A stretch of 64,000 bases of DNA from Clostridium gelidum (GCF_019977655.1 NZ_AP024849.1:5241001-5305000); one strand, 5' to 3'. Counted from the stretch's first letter, positions 18,058 to 27,010 are shown. Notes: generated by a model not told the origin, from the letters alone. Program-made: numbers and translations.

Positions 18058-18357
18058 AATAAATTCCTTATTAAATTAATACCACATTCCCTATATATTA
18101 AAAAAATTATTATCCCATTATCTACTTATCCATCCAAATATAATACTATTTATCATATTTTTGGTGACAATATTTTCCTTTTGACTTTTCTAATAACTAA
18201 TTATAATATTTATTGGAACATAATAAATATTTTGTCTGATTAAATTGATTAATAACTTATTTATTCAACCCAAAATATGAAAAATTTATATATTTATCTA
18301 TTTTAAGGATGACATTATTCTAAAATATGTATTAAAATTCAGTTTTTTTATACAATA

Positions 18358-18386
18358 TTTACATATGCTTCAATATGTACTATAAT
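18358..18386 (+). promoter_or_regulatory. Putative promoter of the recombinase gene
   Basis: TTTACA and TATAAT are separated by 17 bases, 54 bp before the recombinase start. The rest of 18058-18357 is very AT-rich and holds no gene or repeat that I can recognise. Confidence 0.5.
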
Positions 18387-18439
18387 AAAATTAGACAAAA
18401 TATTTATAATGTATTATTATTTCGCAAAGGAGAATATAC

Positions 18440-19039
18440 ATGAGAGCATCTACTGAAACTAAAATCAAATATTTGACACAAAAAGAGGCCTTATCATTAT
18501 TTAATTCAATAGCGAGTTCTGGTAGTTTACACTCAACACGTGATCTAGCTATATTTAGGTTAGCTTATAGATGTGGTCTTAGAGTTTCAGAAGTATCATT
18601 ACTAAAATTACAAAATTATAATATGTCAAAAGGCGAAATATACTGTAGGCGTTTAAAAGGAAGTAATAATAACACTTTAAGACTCGACGAAAAAACAAAA
18701 GTTGCTTTGGATAACTATATAAATGAAAGTAATATAAAATCTGAGTCTCAAATTATTTTTACAAGTCAAAAAAATAATCCAATATCACGTCAAACCTTGG
18801 ATTATCTTACAAAAAAATATTGTACTATGGCTGATATTGAAGATAAATCAAAACATCATTTCCATGCACTAAAACATACTACGGCTGTTCATTTGGCTGA
18901 ATGCGATATGGATATTAAAGAGCTTCAATGGTGGCTAGGTCATAAGTCTGTTTCTAATACAGAAATATATTTTCAATTTACTACTAAACAGCAAGATAAA
19001 ATGTATGAGAAACTTGAAGGAAAAAGTGAAATGGTATAA
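18440..19039 (+). CDS. Short tyrosine recombinase (catalytic domain only)
   Basis: Site-specific recombinase of the phage-integrase family, 199 residues. It lacks the N-terminal core-binding domain of XerC/D and is the size of FimB/FimE-type invertases. Catalytic residues visible are Arg48 (CGLRVSE), Lys73 (RLKGSNN), His142 in HALKH, His168 (WWLGHKS) and Tyr177 (EIYFQF). The second catalytic Arg of the canonical HxLRH motif is Lys145, a conservative change that may reduce or alter activity. AAAGGAG precedes the ATG. There are no phage or transposon genes around it, and no long inverted repeats flanking a promoter were seen nearby. Its target is unknown. Confidence 0.88.
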   Translation: MRASTETKIKYLTQKEALSLFNSIASSGSLHSTRDLAIFRLAYRCGLRVSEVSLLKLQNYNMSKGEIYCRRLKGSNNNTLRLDEKTKVALDNYINESNIKSESQIIFTSQKNNPISRQTLDYLTKKYCTMADIEDKSKHHFHALKHTTAVHLAECDMDIKELQWWLGHKSVSNTEIYFQFTTKQQDKMYEKLEGKSEMV

Positions 19040-19086
19040 AGTTATTCCACTATAATTCTTTTAATAAACTATTTAGTTGCTATTAA

Positions 19087-19149
19087 AAATAGAGGATAAT
19101 GTGTTATTTTGATTTCTGAAAAATCTATACAACACATTATCCTCTATTT
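19087..19149. terminator. Bidirectional terminator between recombinase and hydG
   Basis: Perfect 19-bp inverted repeat (arm AAATAGAGGATAATGTGTT, 19087-19105 and 19131-19149) with a 25-base loop that can form an inner hairpin. It is T-rich on both outer sides and sits between two converging genes. Confidence 0.75.
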
Positions 19150-19245
19150 ATTTGTTTAAATTGAAATTATGTCAAAATACAAATTATTTAGTTATTTGGG
19201 CACAAATCTATAACTTAAAAATCTAATGTTAATTAGATTTCCCTA

Positions 19246-20664
19246 CTAGAATCTAAAATCACGTTTTCCTTCATTTAATTTACTTAAATTTTCTTCAGCA
19301 ATTTTTCTGACTTTTTCATTTGAAATCCTTGGAATCTCATTTTTAATCACTTCTTCACCTTTTCTTTTTGTATCTTCTGAAGCATAATCCTCTAAATACT
19401 CTTTTAAAGTCATAAGTGCATTTGGTTGACAACAATTTGCTATTTGTCCAGACTTCACAAGACTCATAAATCTATCTCCTGTTCTTCCTTCTCTATAGCA
19501 CGCAGTACAGAAGCTTGGAATATATCCAAGTTCAAGCAACCAATTTATTATTTCATCTAAAGTTCTATCATCACTTACATCAAATTGAGCTGAATTATCT
19601 TCTTCCTTTTCCTTTTCAGCATATCCTCCAACACTTGTAGATGATGCTCCACTTATTTGAGAAGCTCCAAGCTTAAGCACTTTTTCTCTTGATTCTTGAG
19701 ATTCTCTAGTTGATATAAGAATACCAGTATACGGTACTGAAATTCTAAGTACTGCAACTATTTTAGCAAATATATCATCTGAGATTCCATTTGAAAAACT
19801 CTCTGGGTCTATATCATCAGCAGATCTTATTCTTGGTACACTAATTGTGTGTGGTCCAACTCCCTTAGCTGTTTCTAAATGCTCTGCATGCATAAGTAAT
19901 CCAACAAAATCATAACGGTACATATTTAATCCAAATAACACTCCAATTCCTACGTCTTCAATTCCACCTTCCATAGCTCTGTCCATTGCTTCTGTATGAT
20001 AAGCATAGTCATGCTTTGGTCCTGTTGGATGAAGCTCTTCGTATATATCTTTGTTATATGTTTCTTGGAATAAGATATAGGTTCCGATTCCTGCATCTTT
20101 TAATTTTGTATAATTTTCAACAGTTGTTGCTGCAATATTTACATTAACACGTCTTATAGCACCGTTCTTATGTTTTATACTATAGATTGTCTTTATACTT
20201 TCAAGTACATATTCAAGTGGAGAATTTACTGGATCCTCCCCAGTTTCCAATGCAAGTCTTTTATGACCAAGATCTTGAAGTGCTATTACTTCCCTTTTAA
20301 TTTCTTCTTGAGTAAGTTTCTTTCTTGTTATATGCTTATTTTTATGATGATATGGGCAATAAGTACAACCATTTACACAATAATTAGAAAGATATAACGG
20401 AGCAAACATTACTATTCTGTTACCATAAAATCTTTGTTTAATTTCGTGCGCAAGTTTATACATTTTTTCATTTTCATCTTCTAATTCACATTCAAGTAAA
20501 ACTGCTGCTTCTCTATGGGTAAGTCCCTTGCAATCCTTAGCTTTTTCTAAAATCTCATTAATTAGCTCTCTATTGTTTTTATTTGCCTTAGCATATTCAA
20601 GACTTTCTAAAATTTCCTTGTCATCAATAAATTCTGTTGCTCGATTTGATTTTACATTATACAT
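19246..20664 (-). CDS. hydG: [FeFe]-hydrogenase maturase HydG (radical SAM tyrosine lyase)
   Basis: HydG cleaves tyrosine to make the CO and cyanide ligands of the hydrogenase H-cluster. The protein is 472 residues counted from ATG 20664 (MYNVKSNRATEF). With that start the radical-SAM cysteines of CVNGCTYC fall at 96, 100 and 103 and the C-terminal cluster cysteines (CTAC, then C) at 386, 389 and 412, the spacing known for C. acetobutylicum HydG. A longer reading from ATG 20733 lacks a ribosome site and is rejected. The gene lies 144 bp after a TM1266-like regulator on the same strand and the two probably form one transcript controlled by the leader at 21061-21245. No hydE, hydF or hydA is in the window. 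Confidence 0.96.
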   Translation of the reverse strand: MYNVKSNRATEFIDDKEILESLEYAKANKNNRELINEILEKAKDCKGLTHREAAVLLECELEDENEKMYKLAHEIKQRFYGNRIVMFAPLYLSNYCVNGCTYCPYHHKNKHITRKKLTQEEIKREVIALQDLGHKRLALETGEDPVNSPLEYVLESIKTIYSIKHKNGAIRRVNVNIAATTVENYTKLKDAGIGTYILFQETYNKDIYEELHPTGPKHDYAYHTEAMDRAMEGGIEDVGIGVLFGLNMYRYDFVGLLMHAEHLETAKGVGPHTISVPRIRSADDIDPESFSNGISDDIFAKIVAVLRISVPYTGILISTRESQESREKVLKLGASQISGASSTSVGGYAEKEKEEDNSAQFDVSDDRTLDEIINWLLELGYIPSFCTACYREGRTGDRFMSLVKSGQIANCCQPNALMTLKEYLEDYASEDTKRKGEEVIKNEIPRISNEKVRKIAEENLSKLNEGKRDFRF

Positions 20665-20808
20665 ATATTTATCTCTTCCTTCTTTAATTAAATTTTTTCT
20701 GTTACCTCTTTGGGTGTCTCTAAAGGTGCTCATAAGATAAATTTTTTTATTGAATGTATTTTTATTAGCTTATATTTTTTTGAATAGGAATGAACTTAAT
20801 GTATAGCT

Positions 20809-21060
20809 CTATTTTCCAGTTTTTGAATAAACTGCTTTAACACTTATTCCTTCAATCATACCTAGTTTTCCAGATAATGAGCTTATAACATCATTAGTAG
20901 CATCTATCACTACGCTTATAATACTGATATCCTTTTCTCTATAAGGTATTCCCATTCTGCCGATAATATATTGTCCATATTCATGCAAAATAGTATTTAA
21001 TCTTTCTGTAACATTGGTGTCTTCTACTATAATACCAATTACCGCAATTCTTGTATCCAT
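20809..21060 (-). CDS. TM1266-family small regulator linked to hydrogenase maturation
   Basis: Protein of 83 residues, one compact alpha/beta domain of the TM1266 type (ferredoxin-like/ACT-like fold), a family annotated as putative regulator of the iron-only hydrogenase system because it is regularly encoded beside hydE/hydG. Visible motifs are RIAVIGIIVED at the N-terminus, a central GRMGIPYREKDISIISVVID and GKLGMIEGISVKAVYSK near the end. There is no DNA-binding helix-turn-helix, so how it regulates is unclear. GGAAGGA precedes ATG 21060 and lies only about 10 bases after an intrinsic-terminator hairpin. It is the first gene before hydG. Confidence 0.88.
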   Translation of the reverse strand: MDTRIAVIGIIVEDTNVTERLNTILHEYGQYIIGRMGIPYREKDISIISVVIDATNDVISSLSGKLGMIEGISVKAVYSKTGK

Positions 21061-21245
21061 ATTAATTATTTCCTTCCAAAAAAATAATCTCTGCGCAAAA
21101 AAGGCGCAGAGATAGTTTATTTAAAGCTATCTTATAATACCGCCTTATCATTTGGGACTAACCCTCATAAAATTCAGAACGATTTCTTTTTTATTAATCT
21201 TTCTTCTTAGTTTTACCTTCAAAGTCAGATTATATTATCATTTTA
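21061..21245 (-). promoter_or_regulatory. Structured leader of the TM1266-hydG unit (candidate riboswitch or attenuator)
   Basis: About 185 bases of leader read on the minus strand. It contains a more conserved-looking core (ATGAGGGTTAGTCCC then AAATGATAAGGCGGT) followed by AGATAG...CTATCT, which can pair and overlaps the foot of a strong GC-rich terminator hairpin at 21087-21113. That hairpin ends in TTATTTTTTT just before the ribosome site. Mutually exclusive pairing before a gene is the usual layout of an attenuating riboswitch. I do not recognise the class. A possible promoter (TTGCTA, and TATAAT-like elements) lies at about 21230-21265. Confidence 0.5.
21087..21113 (-). terminator. Leader terminator before the TM1266 gene
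   Basis: 10-bp stem (ATCTCTGCGC with complement) with a 7-base loop, followed on the minus strand by TTATTTTTTT. The GC content of the stem is unusually high for this DNA. It lies upstream of, not after, a gene, hence an attenuator. Confidence 0.75.
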
Positions 21246-21279
21246 TCACAAATATATCTTATAGCAAAGCTTTAAAATT

Positions 21280-21319
21280 AAAGCCATAATAAGTAGAATT
21301 CACTACCTATTATGGCTTT
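21280..21319 (-). terminator. Terminator after degV
   Basis: A 17-bp stem with one mismatch (AAAGCCATAATA-GTAG facing CTAC-TATTATGGCTTT) followed by TTAATTTT on the minus strand. It closes the DegV gene 36 bp after its stop. Confidence 0.8.
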
Positions 21320-21330
21320 ATTAACTTTAT

Positions 21331-21355
21331 GGATGTGAAATAAAATAACAAGTCG
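21331..21355. repeat. Terminal fragment of the MITE-like repeat
   Basis: GATGTGAAATAAAATAACAAGTC matches the ATG-AAA form of the repeat end and abuts the degV stop codon. Only one end is present. Confidence 0.5.
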
Positions 21356-22192
21356 TTAATAGCAAAATACAATCCCGCCATCATCTGCATATATTGTGCT
21401 TAATCCACCCGCTTCAAATATTATTACATCCTTAAAATCATATCTATTTTTAATTTCTACTTTAAGACTTTCTGCTTTCTCTCTGCAATTTACATGTGTT
21501 ATTCCAAGTACTTTATTTTTTAAATCTGTGCCTTCTTCTCCAACTATGTCAAGTAACCTATTTAAAGCCTTTTTTCTGCCTCTTACTTGCTCTTTTAAAA
21601 TTAATTCTCCATCTCCGTTATCACACATTATAGGAACAACTTGCAATAGATTACCTATAAAAGCCTTCTTGCTACTTATTCGACCATTTTTAGCTAGGTT
21701 GTCCAATCTTTCTGCAAATAGGAGTGTCTTCATTTCTTTTATGTATATATTAACTTCTTCAATTATTTGATTAGTATGCATTTTTTCTTCTATAAGTTCC
21801 TTTAATTTTAAAACTACTAAACTAGCTCCTGCAGTTGCTGTCTTACAATCAAAAACATGAACAGAGCTTTCTGGAAATTCTTCTTTTAACATTTCTTTTG
21901 CTACCATAGCACTATTATATGATCCACTCAATTTTTCAGAAATTGTAACAACAAAATTATTTTTACATTTCTTAAACGATTCCAAAAATTCATGTGGTGA
22001 AGGACATGATGTTCCTATTTTATTCTTACTATTCTTCATCTTTGTAATTAATTCACTTTGTTCTAAATCTAAATCTATAATTTCTTCATTATCAATGATA
22101 ATTTTAAATGGTATTCTTTCCATTATCTTTTCGTTATCAAATACTTCATTGTTAAAATCAACGCATGAATCCATTACTATTTTAGCATCCAT
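21356..22192 (-). CDS. DegV family fatty-acid-binding protein
   Basis: Cytoplasmic protein of 278 residues with the DegV two-domain fold: start MDAKIVMDSCVDF, loop SCPSPHEFLESF, and EKLSGSYNSAMVA which in the family contacts the carboxylate of a bound fatty acid. DegV proteins (FakB-like) present fatty acids to a kinase or are of unknown role. ATG 22192 is followed by normal DegV sequence, and GGAGG lies just upstream. It is a single-gene unit: terminator downstream, repeat fragments on both sides. No FakA-type kinase is nearby, so a role in fatty-acid phosphorylation here is only family-level inference. Confidence 0.9.
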   Translation of the reverse strand: MDAKIVMDSCVDFNNEVFDNEKIMERIPFKIIIDNEEIIDLDLEQSELITKMKNSKNKIGTSCPSPHEFLESFKKCKNNFVVTISEKLSGSYNSAMVAKEMLKEEFPESSVHVFDCKTATAGASLVVLKLKELIEEKMHTNQIIEEVNIYIKEMKTLLFAERLDNLAKNGRISSKKAFIGNLLQVVPIMCDNGDGELILKEQVRGRKKALNRLLDIVGEEGTDLKNKVLGITHVNCREKAESLKVEIKNRYDFKDVIIFEAGGLSTIYADDGGIVFCY

Positions 22193-22281
22193 TGTATTCC
22201 TCCATTTTTCATTTAGCTATACTTTCAATATCTTATCTCTTATTATTTTCTAATTATTAAACATATATTATTTAATCTTCA

Positions 22282-22310
22282 TTAGCACATTCAAAAAAAT
22301 AACAAGTCAA
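22282..22310. repeat. Terminal fragment of the MITE-like repeat
   Basis: TTAGCACATTC followed by AAAAAAATAACAAGTCAA, one end of the repeat family. The remaining part of 22193-22446 shows only AT-rich sequence and no gene. Confidence 0.55.
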
Positions 22311-22446
22311 TATGTCGTCTATTTCGTCTTAAGACGAGTTAAACTAAATTATATATTAATTTTTTTATTATTAATAGCTATTTTTCGTATATTGTGTTCC
22401 CTAAATTAATATTTTAGATAAAGTTCTTCAATAAATGACAAAAATA

Positions 22447-22497
22447 GAAAGCAAGTTTTGCAATTTTAAAAAATTATTTATTGCAAAACTTGCTTTC
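22447..22497 (-). terminator. Terminator of the mms operon
   Basis: Perfect 17-bp stem (GAAAGCAAGTTTTGCAA and complement) followed on the minus strand by TATTTTTG, 57 bp after the permease stop. Confidence 0.85.
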
Positions 22498-22553
22498 ATT
22501 ACTATATTATTTGTTTATTATTATATATGTGTATGTAAAGTGATAATTATAAA

Positions 22554-23771
22554 TTACTTCTTTTGCTTTGAATATAAATCAAATACTACTGCGAATAGTA
22601 ATACGAAACCTTTAATGGCTTGTTGCCAGTTATTATCAACTCCCATTAAAGACATACCATTGTTAAGAACTCCGAGTACCAGTCCTCCAACAACTGCTCC
22701 CATAATTCTTCCAGTACCACCAGCTGTAGATGCACCACCGATGTAACAAGCTGCTAAAGCATCTAGTTCAAAGTTGACACCTGCTTTGGGTTGTGCTGAG
22801 TTAACACGAGCTGCATAAGCAAGCCCTGCAACTGCTGCTAATAGTCCCATATTTACAAATACTAAGAATGTAGTTTTATCAACTTTGACACCTGATAGAG
22901 CCGCTGCTTTTTTATTACCACCAACTGCATATACTTGTCTACCAAATACTGTTTTAGTTGTAATAAATGAATAAATTGCTATTATTATTCCTGCAATTAC
23001 TAATATATTAGGTATTCCTTTATAAGATCCTAATACAAATGTTGCAGCAAGAATTACTATAATTATAGCAACATTTTTAGCAATAAACGATGTATTATTT
23101 TCAGCTGTAAAATTGTATTTTTGAAGTTTATTTCTACCTTGTACATTTTTAAATACCATAATCACTGCCAGTATAATACCAATAATTAGTGATGATCCAA
23201 CTAAATAACCTTCACCCATTTTTAGATAAAATAGTGGTGGTAAAAATCCAGATCCTAGGTTAGCAAATGATGTTGGAAATGGTGCAATTGTCTTACCATT
23301 TAATATTATCATTGTAAATCCTCTAAAGATTAATTGACCAGCTAAAGTTACTACAAAGCCAGGAATTAACTTATAGGCAATCCAATATCCTTGAACACCT
23401 CCAACAACTACACCTATTAGAAGTGATATAATAACAGATAGTACAGGGTTTATTCCCCTATTAACCATCACAACCCCTGCTACTGCTCCAATAAAGGCAC
23501 AAACAGAACCAACTGCAAGATCAACAGTACCTACAATAACTACCAGTAGCATACCTACTGCAAGAATAAGTACATATCCATTTTGTTGAATTAAATTTGT
23601 TATATTAAGTGGTTTTAACATAATTCCTTTAGTTAAGATTTGAAATATAATTACTACTGCAAGCAGTGCAATAAACATACCATTTTCCGTCATAAATTTA
23701 CTTAATGAACTTTTTTCAATTTTTTTATTTTCTTCTTTATCATTATTTTTTACAATTTTTGCTTCACTCAT
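22554..23771 (-). CDS. mmsB: Multiple-monosaccharide ABC permease (GguB/MmsB/XylH type)
   Basis: CUT2 permease of 405 residues with about ten membrane segments, cytoplasmic N-terminus rich in Lys/Glu, the family motif GTVDLAVGSVCAF and the ATPase-contact loop AACYIGGASTAGGTGRI. It forms the channel for the ATPase at 23771 and the ChvE-like binding protein at 25390. The ATG overlaps the TAA stop of the ATPase gene by one base, so translation is coupled. A strong terminator follows. XylH of a xylose importer is the alternative name; the binding protein argues for the broader-specificity GguB/MmsB type. Confidence 0.9.
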   Translation of the reverse strand: MSEAKIVKNNDKEENKKIEKSSLSKFMTENGMFIALLAVVIIFQILTKGIMLKPLNITNLIQQNGYVLILAVGMLLVVIVGTVDLAVGSVCAFIGAVAGVVMVNRGINPVLSVIISLLIGVVVGGVQGYWIAYKLIPGFVVTLAGQLIFRGFTMIILNGKTIAPFPTSFANLGSGFLPPLFYLKMGEGYLVGSSLIIGIILAVIMVFKNVQGRNKLQKYNFTAENNTSFIAKNVAIIIVILAATFVLGSYKGIPNILVIAGIIIAIYSFITTKTVFGRQVYAVGGNKKAAALSGVKVDKTTFLVFVNMGLLAAVAGLAYAARVNSAQPKAGVNFELDALAACYIGGASTAGGTGRIMGAVVGGLVLGVLNNGMSLMGVDNNWQQAIKGFVLLFAVVFDLYSKQKK

Positions 23772-25321
23772 TATACTGCCTCCTCATTTTTTGCTGCAAC
23801 TATTTTACTCATAATAATTTCTTGAGTAGCATCTTTTCCATCTAGTTCTCCTATCATTTTTCCTTCATTCATAACATAAATTCTATCGCTTATTCCAAGA
23901 ACTTCTGGCAATTCAGACGAAATTACAATAACAGCTTTTCCTTGAGCTACTAAATCATTTATAATTGTGTATATTTCATATTTTGCTCCAACGTCAATTC
24001 CTCTAGTAGGTTCATCAAGGATTAATATGTCTGGTTCTGCATAAATCCATCTTGAAAGTATTACTTTTTGTTGATTACCGCCGCTTAAGTTACCTGTAAT
24101 TTGCATTATGCTTGGCGTTTTTATATTCATGGATTTTCTAAATTCTTCTGCTGCCAAAATTTCAACTTGTTCATTTATAACGCCTTTATTAGAAATTTTA
24201 TTTAACGAAGCAATGGTAATATTATGACGTATATCATCAATTAAATTTAAACCCGCTTCTTTTCTATCTTCAGTTACATAAGCAATACCTGCATCAATTG
24301 CATCTTTAACTGTTTTTATATGAATTTCTTTACCGTCTTTTATAAGAGTTCCAGAAATTTTTTCTCCGTATGTTCTTCCAAAAATACTCATTGCAAGTTC
24401 TGTTCTTCCTGCACCCATAAGTCCAGCGATTCCAAGAACTTCGCCTTTTCTTACATTTATATTTACATTATCAACCATTTTTCTATCTGGATAGTCTGGA
24501 TGATAAACATTCCAATCTTTCACTTCAAATAATATGTCTCCTATTTTAGGAATTCTCTTTGGATAACGATCTGTAAGTTCACGACCTACCATGCCTTTAA
24601 CAATTCTATCTTCTGATATTTGTCCAGTAGATGCGTCTAAGGTTTCAATAGTCGCTCCATCACGCAATATAGTTATAGAATCACAAACTTTTGAAACTTC
24701 ATTTAATTTATGTGAAATCAAAATAGATGTAATTCCTTGTTCTTTCAACTCTAACATTAAATCTAATAGATGTTCACTATCATCATCATTTAATGATGCT
24801 GTCGGTTCATCTAGAATTAATAATTTTACATTCTTTGATAATGCTTTAGCAATTTCAATTAATTGTTGTTTACCAACACTAAGTGTATTGACAATAGTAT
24901 CTGGATCTTCATTCAATCCAACTTTTTCAAGTAATTCTTTAGTTCTAATTCTTACCTCATGCCAGTTAATAACTCCATATTTTGCAACTTCATTTCCAAT
25001 AAAAATGTTTTCTGCTATGCTAAGGTAAGGACTTAAAGCTAACTCTTGATGTATAATAACTATCCCATCAGCTTCACTATCTTTTACGCTTTTATATTTA
25101 CAAGCTTTCCCATTATATAAAATAGCTCCTTCATATGTTCCATAAGGATATATTCCACTTAGAACTTTCATTAATGTAGATTTACCTGCTCCATTTTCTC
25201 CACAAAGAGAATGAATTTCTCCAGATTGTACTTGTAAATTAACATTATCTAATGCTTTTACGCCTGGAAATGTCTTAGTTATATTTATCATTTCAAGAAT
25301 AATATCATTACCCTTTAACAT
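23771..25321 (-). CDS. mmsA: Multiple-monosaccharide ABC ATPase (GguA/MmsA/XylG type)
   Basis: Two-domain CUT2 ATPase, 516 residues: Walker A GENGAGKST and LLILDEPTASL in domain 1, degenerate P-loop GLMGAGRTEL, signature LSGGNQQK and Walker B ILILDEPTRGI in domain 2. ATG 25321 is preceded by GGAGG. It lies 68 bp after the binding-protein gene and overlaps the permease gene. Substrate range follows the ChvE-like partner: aldoses such as arabinose, xylose, galactose or glucose are all plausible. Confidence 0.92.
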   Translation of the reverse strand: MLKGNDIILEMINITKTFPGVKALDNVNLQVQSGEIHSLCGENGAGKSTLMKVLSGIYPYGTYEGAILYNGKACKYKSVKDSEADGIVIIHQELALSPYLSIAENIFIGNEVAKYGVINWHEVRIRTKELLEKVGLNEDPDTIVNTLSVGKQQLIEIAKALSKNVKLLILDEPTASLNDDDSEHLLDLMLELKEQGITSILISHKLNEVSKVCDSITILRDGATIETLDASTGQISEDRIVKGMVGRELTDRYPKRIPKIGDILFEVKDWNVYHPDYPDRKMVDNVNINVRKGEVLGIAGLMGAGRTELAMSIFGRTYGEKISGTLIKDGKEIHIKTVKDAIDAGIAYVTEDRKEAGLNLIDDIRHNITIASLNKISNKGVINEQVEILAAEEFRKSMNIKTPSIMQITGNLSGGNQQKVILSRWIYAEPDILILDEPTRGIDVGAKYEIYTIINDLVAQGKAVIVISSELPEVLGISDRIYVMNEGKMIGELDGKDATQEIIMSKIVAAKNEEAV

Positions 25322-25389
25322 ATGTTACGTCCCTCCTTATTTCAATTATAGTGGCAATAAATTGCCACTATAATTGTTATAATATAATT

Positions 25390-26523
25390 CTATTTAGAAA
25401 GATCTGATTCTTTTATATATCCTGAATCAACTAAAACTGTCTTATAATTAGTTTTGTCTACTGAAACTGGAGTACATAGATAAGATGGTACAACTTTTAC
25501 GCCATTGTTATAAGTTTTCTCATCATTAACTTCTGCTTTTTTTCCATTTAAAACTGCATCAACTGTCTTAACAGCTTGAGCTGATAATAATCTTGTGTCT
25601 TTAAATATTGTTTGTGTTTGTTCACCAGCAACAATAGATTTAACTGTTGCAGTTTCTGCATCTTGACCTGTAATTACTGGCCATGGAAGATCCTTAGATC
25701 CATAACCAACACTTCTTAATGCTTCTACAATACCACGGCTTAAGCCATCATAAGATGAAAATACAGCATCAACCTTTTTACCAGATGCGTAATTAGCTGT
25801 CAATAAATTTTCCATTCTTGCTTGTGCTAAAGCACCATCCCATCTTAATGTACAAACTTCATCAAATGTTGTTTGTCCTGAAACTACAGTTAACTTTTTA
25901 GAATCTATATAAGGTTTAAGTACGCTCATTGCACCGTCATATAACATATGTGCATTGTTATCATCTGGAGAACCTGCAAATAGTTCTATATTAAATGACT
26001 TACTTGCATTTTTTAGATCTAATGATTTTTCAATGTATTGACCAACTTGAACACCTACAAGTGTATTGTCAAAAGAAATGTAATAATCTACATTTGGAGT
26101 ATTTTTAATCAAACGGTCATAGGCAATAACAGGAATTCCTGCGTCCTTCGCTTTTTGACAAACATCAGTTAAAGACTCACCATCAATATTTGCAATTACT
26201 AAAGCACTTACACCTTTTGTAATTAAGTTTTCAGCTTGTGATACTTGAGTTTCTACAACATCTTCTGCATATTGAAGATTTGTAGCATAACCAAGGTCTT
26301 TTAATCCTTTTACCATATCATCTCCATCTTTTATCCAACGTTCTGAAGACTTAGTTGGCATTAGAATACCAATTGTTTTTCCATCAGACTTTGTTTGCTT
26401 TGAGTCTGAAGCAGAACTACCCTTATCATCTGCGCCGTTTGGAGCAGTAGTTGATACCCCACATCCTGCTAGTGATCCTAGAAGTGCCATTGATAATAAC
26501 ATTGCCATTAATTTCTTTTTCAT
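25390..26523 (-). CDS. ChvE-like multiple-monosaccharide-binding lipoprotein
   Basis: Solute-binding protein, 377 residues from ATG 26523, chosen because GGGAG precedes it (an earlier in-frame start at 26541 does not fit). Lipobox GSLAGC. The sequence follows Agrobacterium ChvE closely in many places: MPTKSSERWI, YDRLI, NIELFAGSPDDNNAH, YDGAMSVLKPYID, LRWDGALAQARM, YDGLSRGI, TGQDAE, and VNDEKTYNNGVKVVPSYL. ChvE binds many aldoses including arabinose, galactose, glucose and xylose. It is the first gene of the three-gene importer. Whether it serves pentose uptake here is inferred from its place beside the arabinose cluster. Confidence 0.9.
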   Translation of the reverse strand: MKKKLMAMLLSMALLGSLAGCGVSTTAPNGADDKGSSASDSKQTKSDGKTIGILMPTKSSERWIKDGDDMVKGLKDLGYATNLQYAEDVVETQVSQAENLITKGVSALVIANIDGESLTDVCQKAKDAGIPVIAYDRLIKNTPNVDYYISFDNTLVGVQVGQYIEKSLDLKNASKSFNIELFAGSPDDNNAHMLYDGAMSVLKPYIDSKKLTVVSGQTTFDEVCTLRWDGALAQARMENLLTANYASGKKVDAVFSSYDGLSRGIVEALRSVGYGSKDLPWPVITGQDAETATVKSIVAGEQTQTIFKDTRLLSAQAVKTVDAVLNGKKAEVNDEKTYNNGVKVVPSYLCTPVSVDKTNYKTVLVDSGYIKESDLSK

Positions 26524-26737
26524 AATTATTTCTCCCTTCAATCTCCATAAATTTGACTTTAAATTTATATTTTCTTTTACTCTATTTAACCGTTATCATT
26601 TGTGATAAATTAAAATAGCCTAAAAGGTAATATACTAGATTAATTAAAACATCTATTACTTTACATTCCATATCTCTAATTTCAAGTAAATCTTTTCTTT
26701 TTGATTACGTTTTTATTGAATGTAAATGTTCTTATAT

Positions 26738-27010
26738 CTATTTGTAGAAATTGTATGATAATTCAAAGATAACTAATACAGCCATAATATTTGCATATTT
26801 ATTACTAATATTAAACTTATACTCCGCATTTCTTTTCTTATATACCATTGGGATACTTACACCTAAAATGATAGCTATTCCAAATATTAATAGCATTGCA
26901 AAAGAAGAAGTAAGAACACCCATATCAATCATAACGAAATATAGTAATAAACCTGGTGCTATCAAATAGTACAATAATTTGTTACATAAAGTAACGTGCT
27001 TTTCATTCAT
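26738..27010 (-). CDS. Small integral membrane protein, function unknown
   Basis: 90 residues with three hydrophobic segments (about 12-30, 33-55 and 71-88) and a conserved-looking KKRNAEYKF loop. ATG 27010 is preceded by GGAGATGATTTA, a good ribosome site. It is not a shadow of another gene. It lies 214 bp before the ChvE-like gene on the same strand and about 120 bp after an AraR-like box at 27128, so it may be part of the sugar-uptake unit. I do not recognise a family. Confidence 0.7.
   Translation of the reverse strand: MNEKHVTLCNKLLYYLIAPGLLLYFVMIDMGVLTSSFAMLLIFGIAIILGVSIPMVYKKRNAEYKFNISNKYANIMAVLVIFELSYNFYK

Noticed and set aside
19087..19149. Inverted repeat next to the recombinase as an invertible switch
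   Set aside because: The 25-base spacer is too small to hold a promoter, and the repeat has T-rich flanks and lies between converging genes, so a bidirectional terminator explains it.
20665..20733. N-terminal extension of HydG
   Set aside because: The ATG at 20733 lacks a ribosome site, and only the later ATG puts the cluster cysteines at the known positions.
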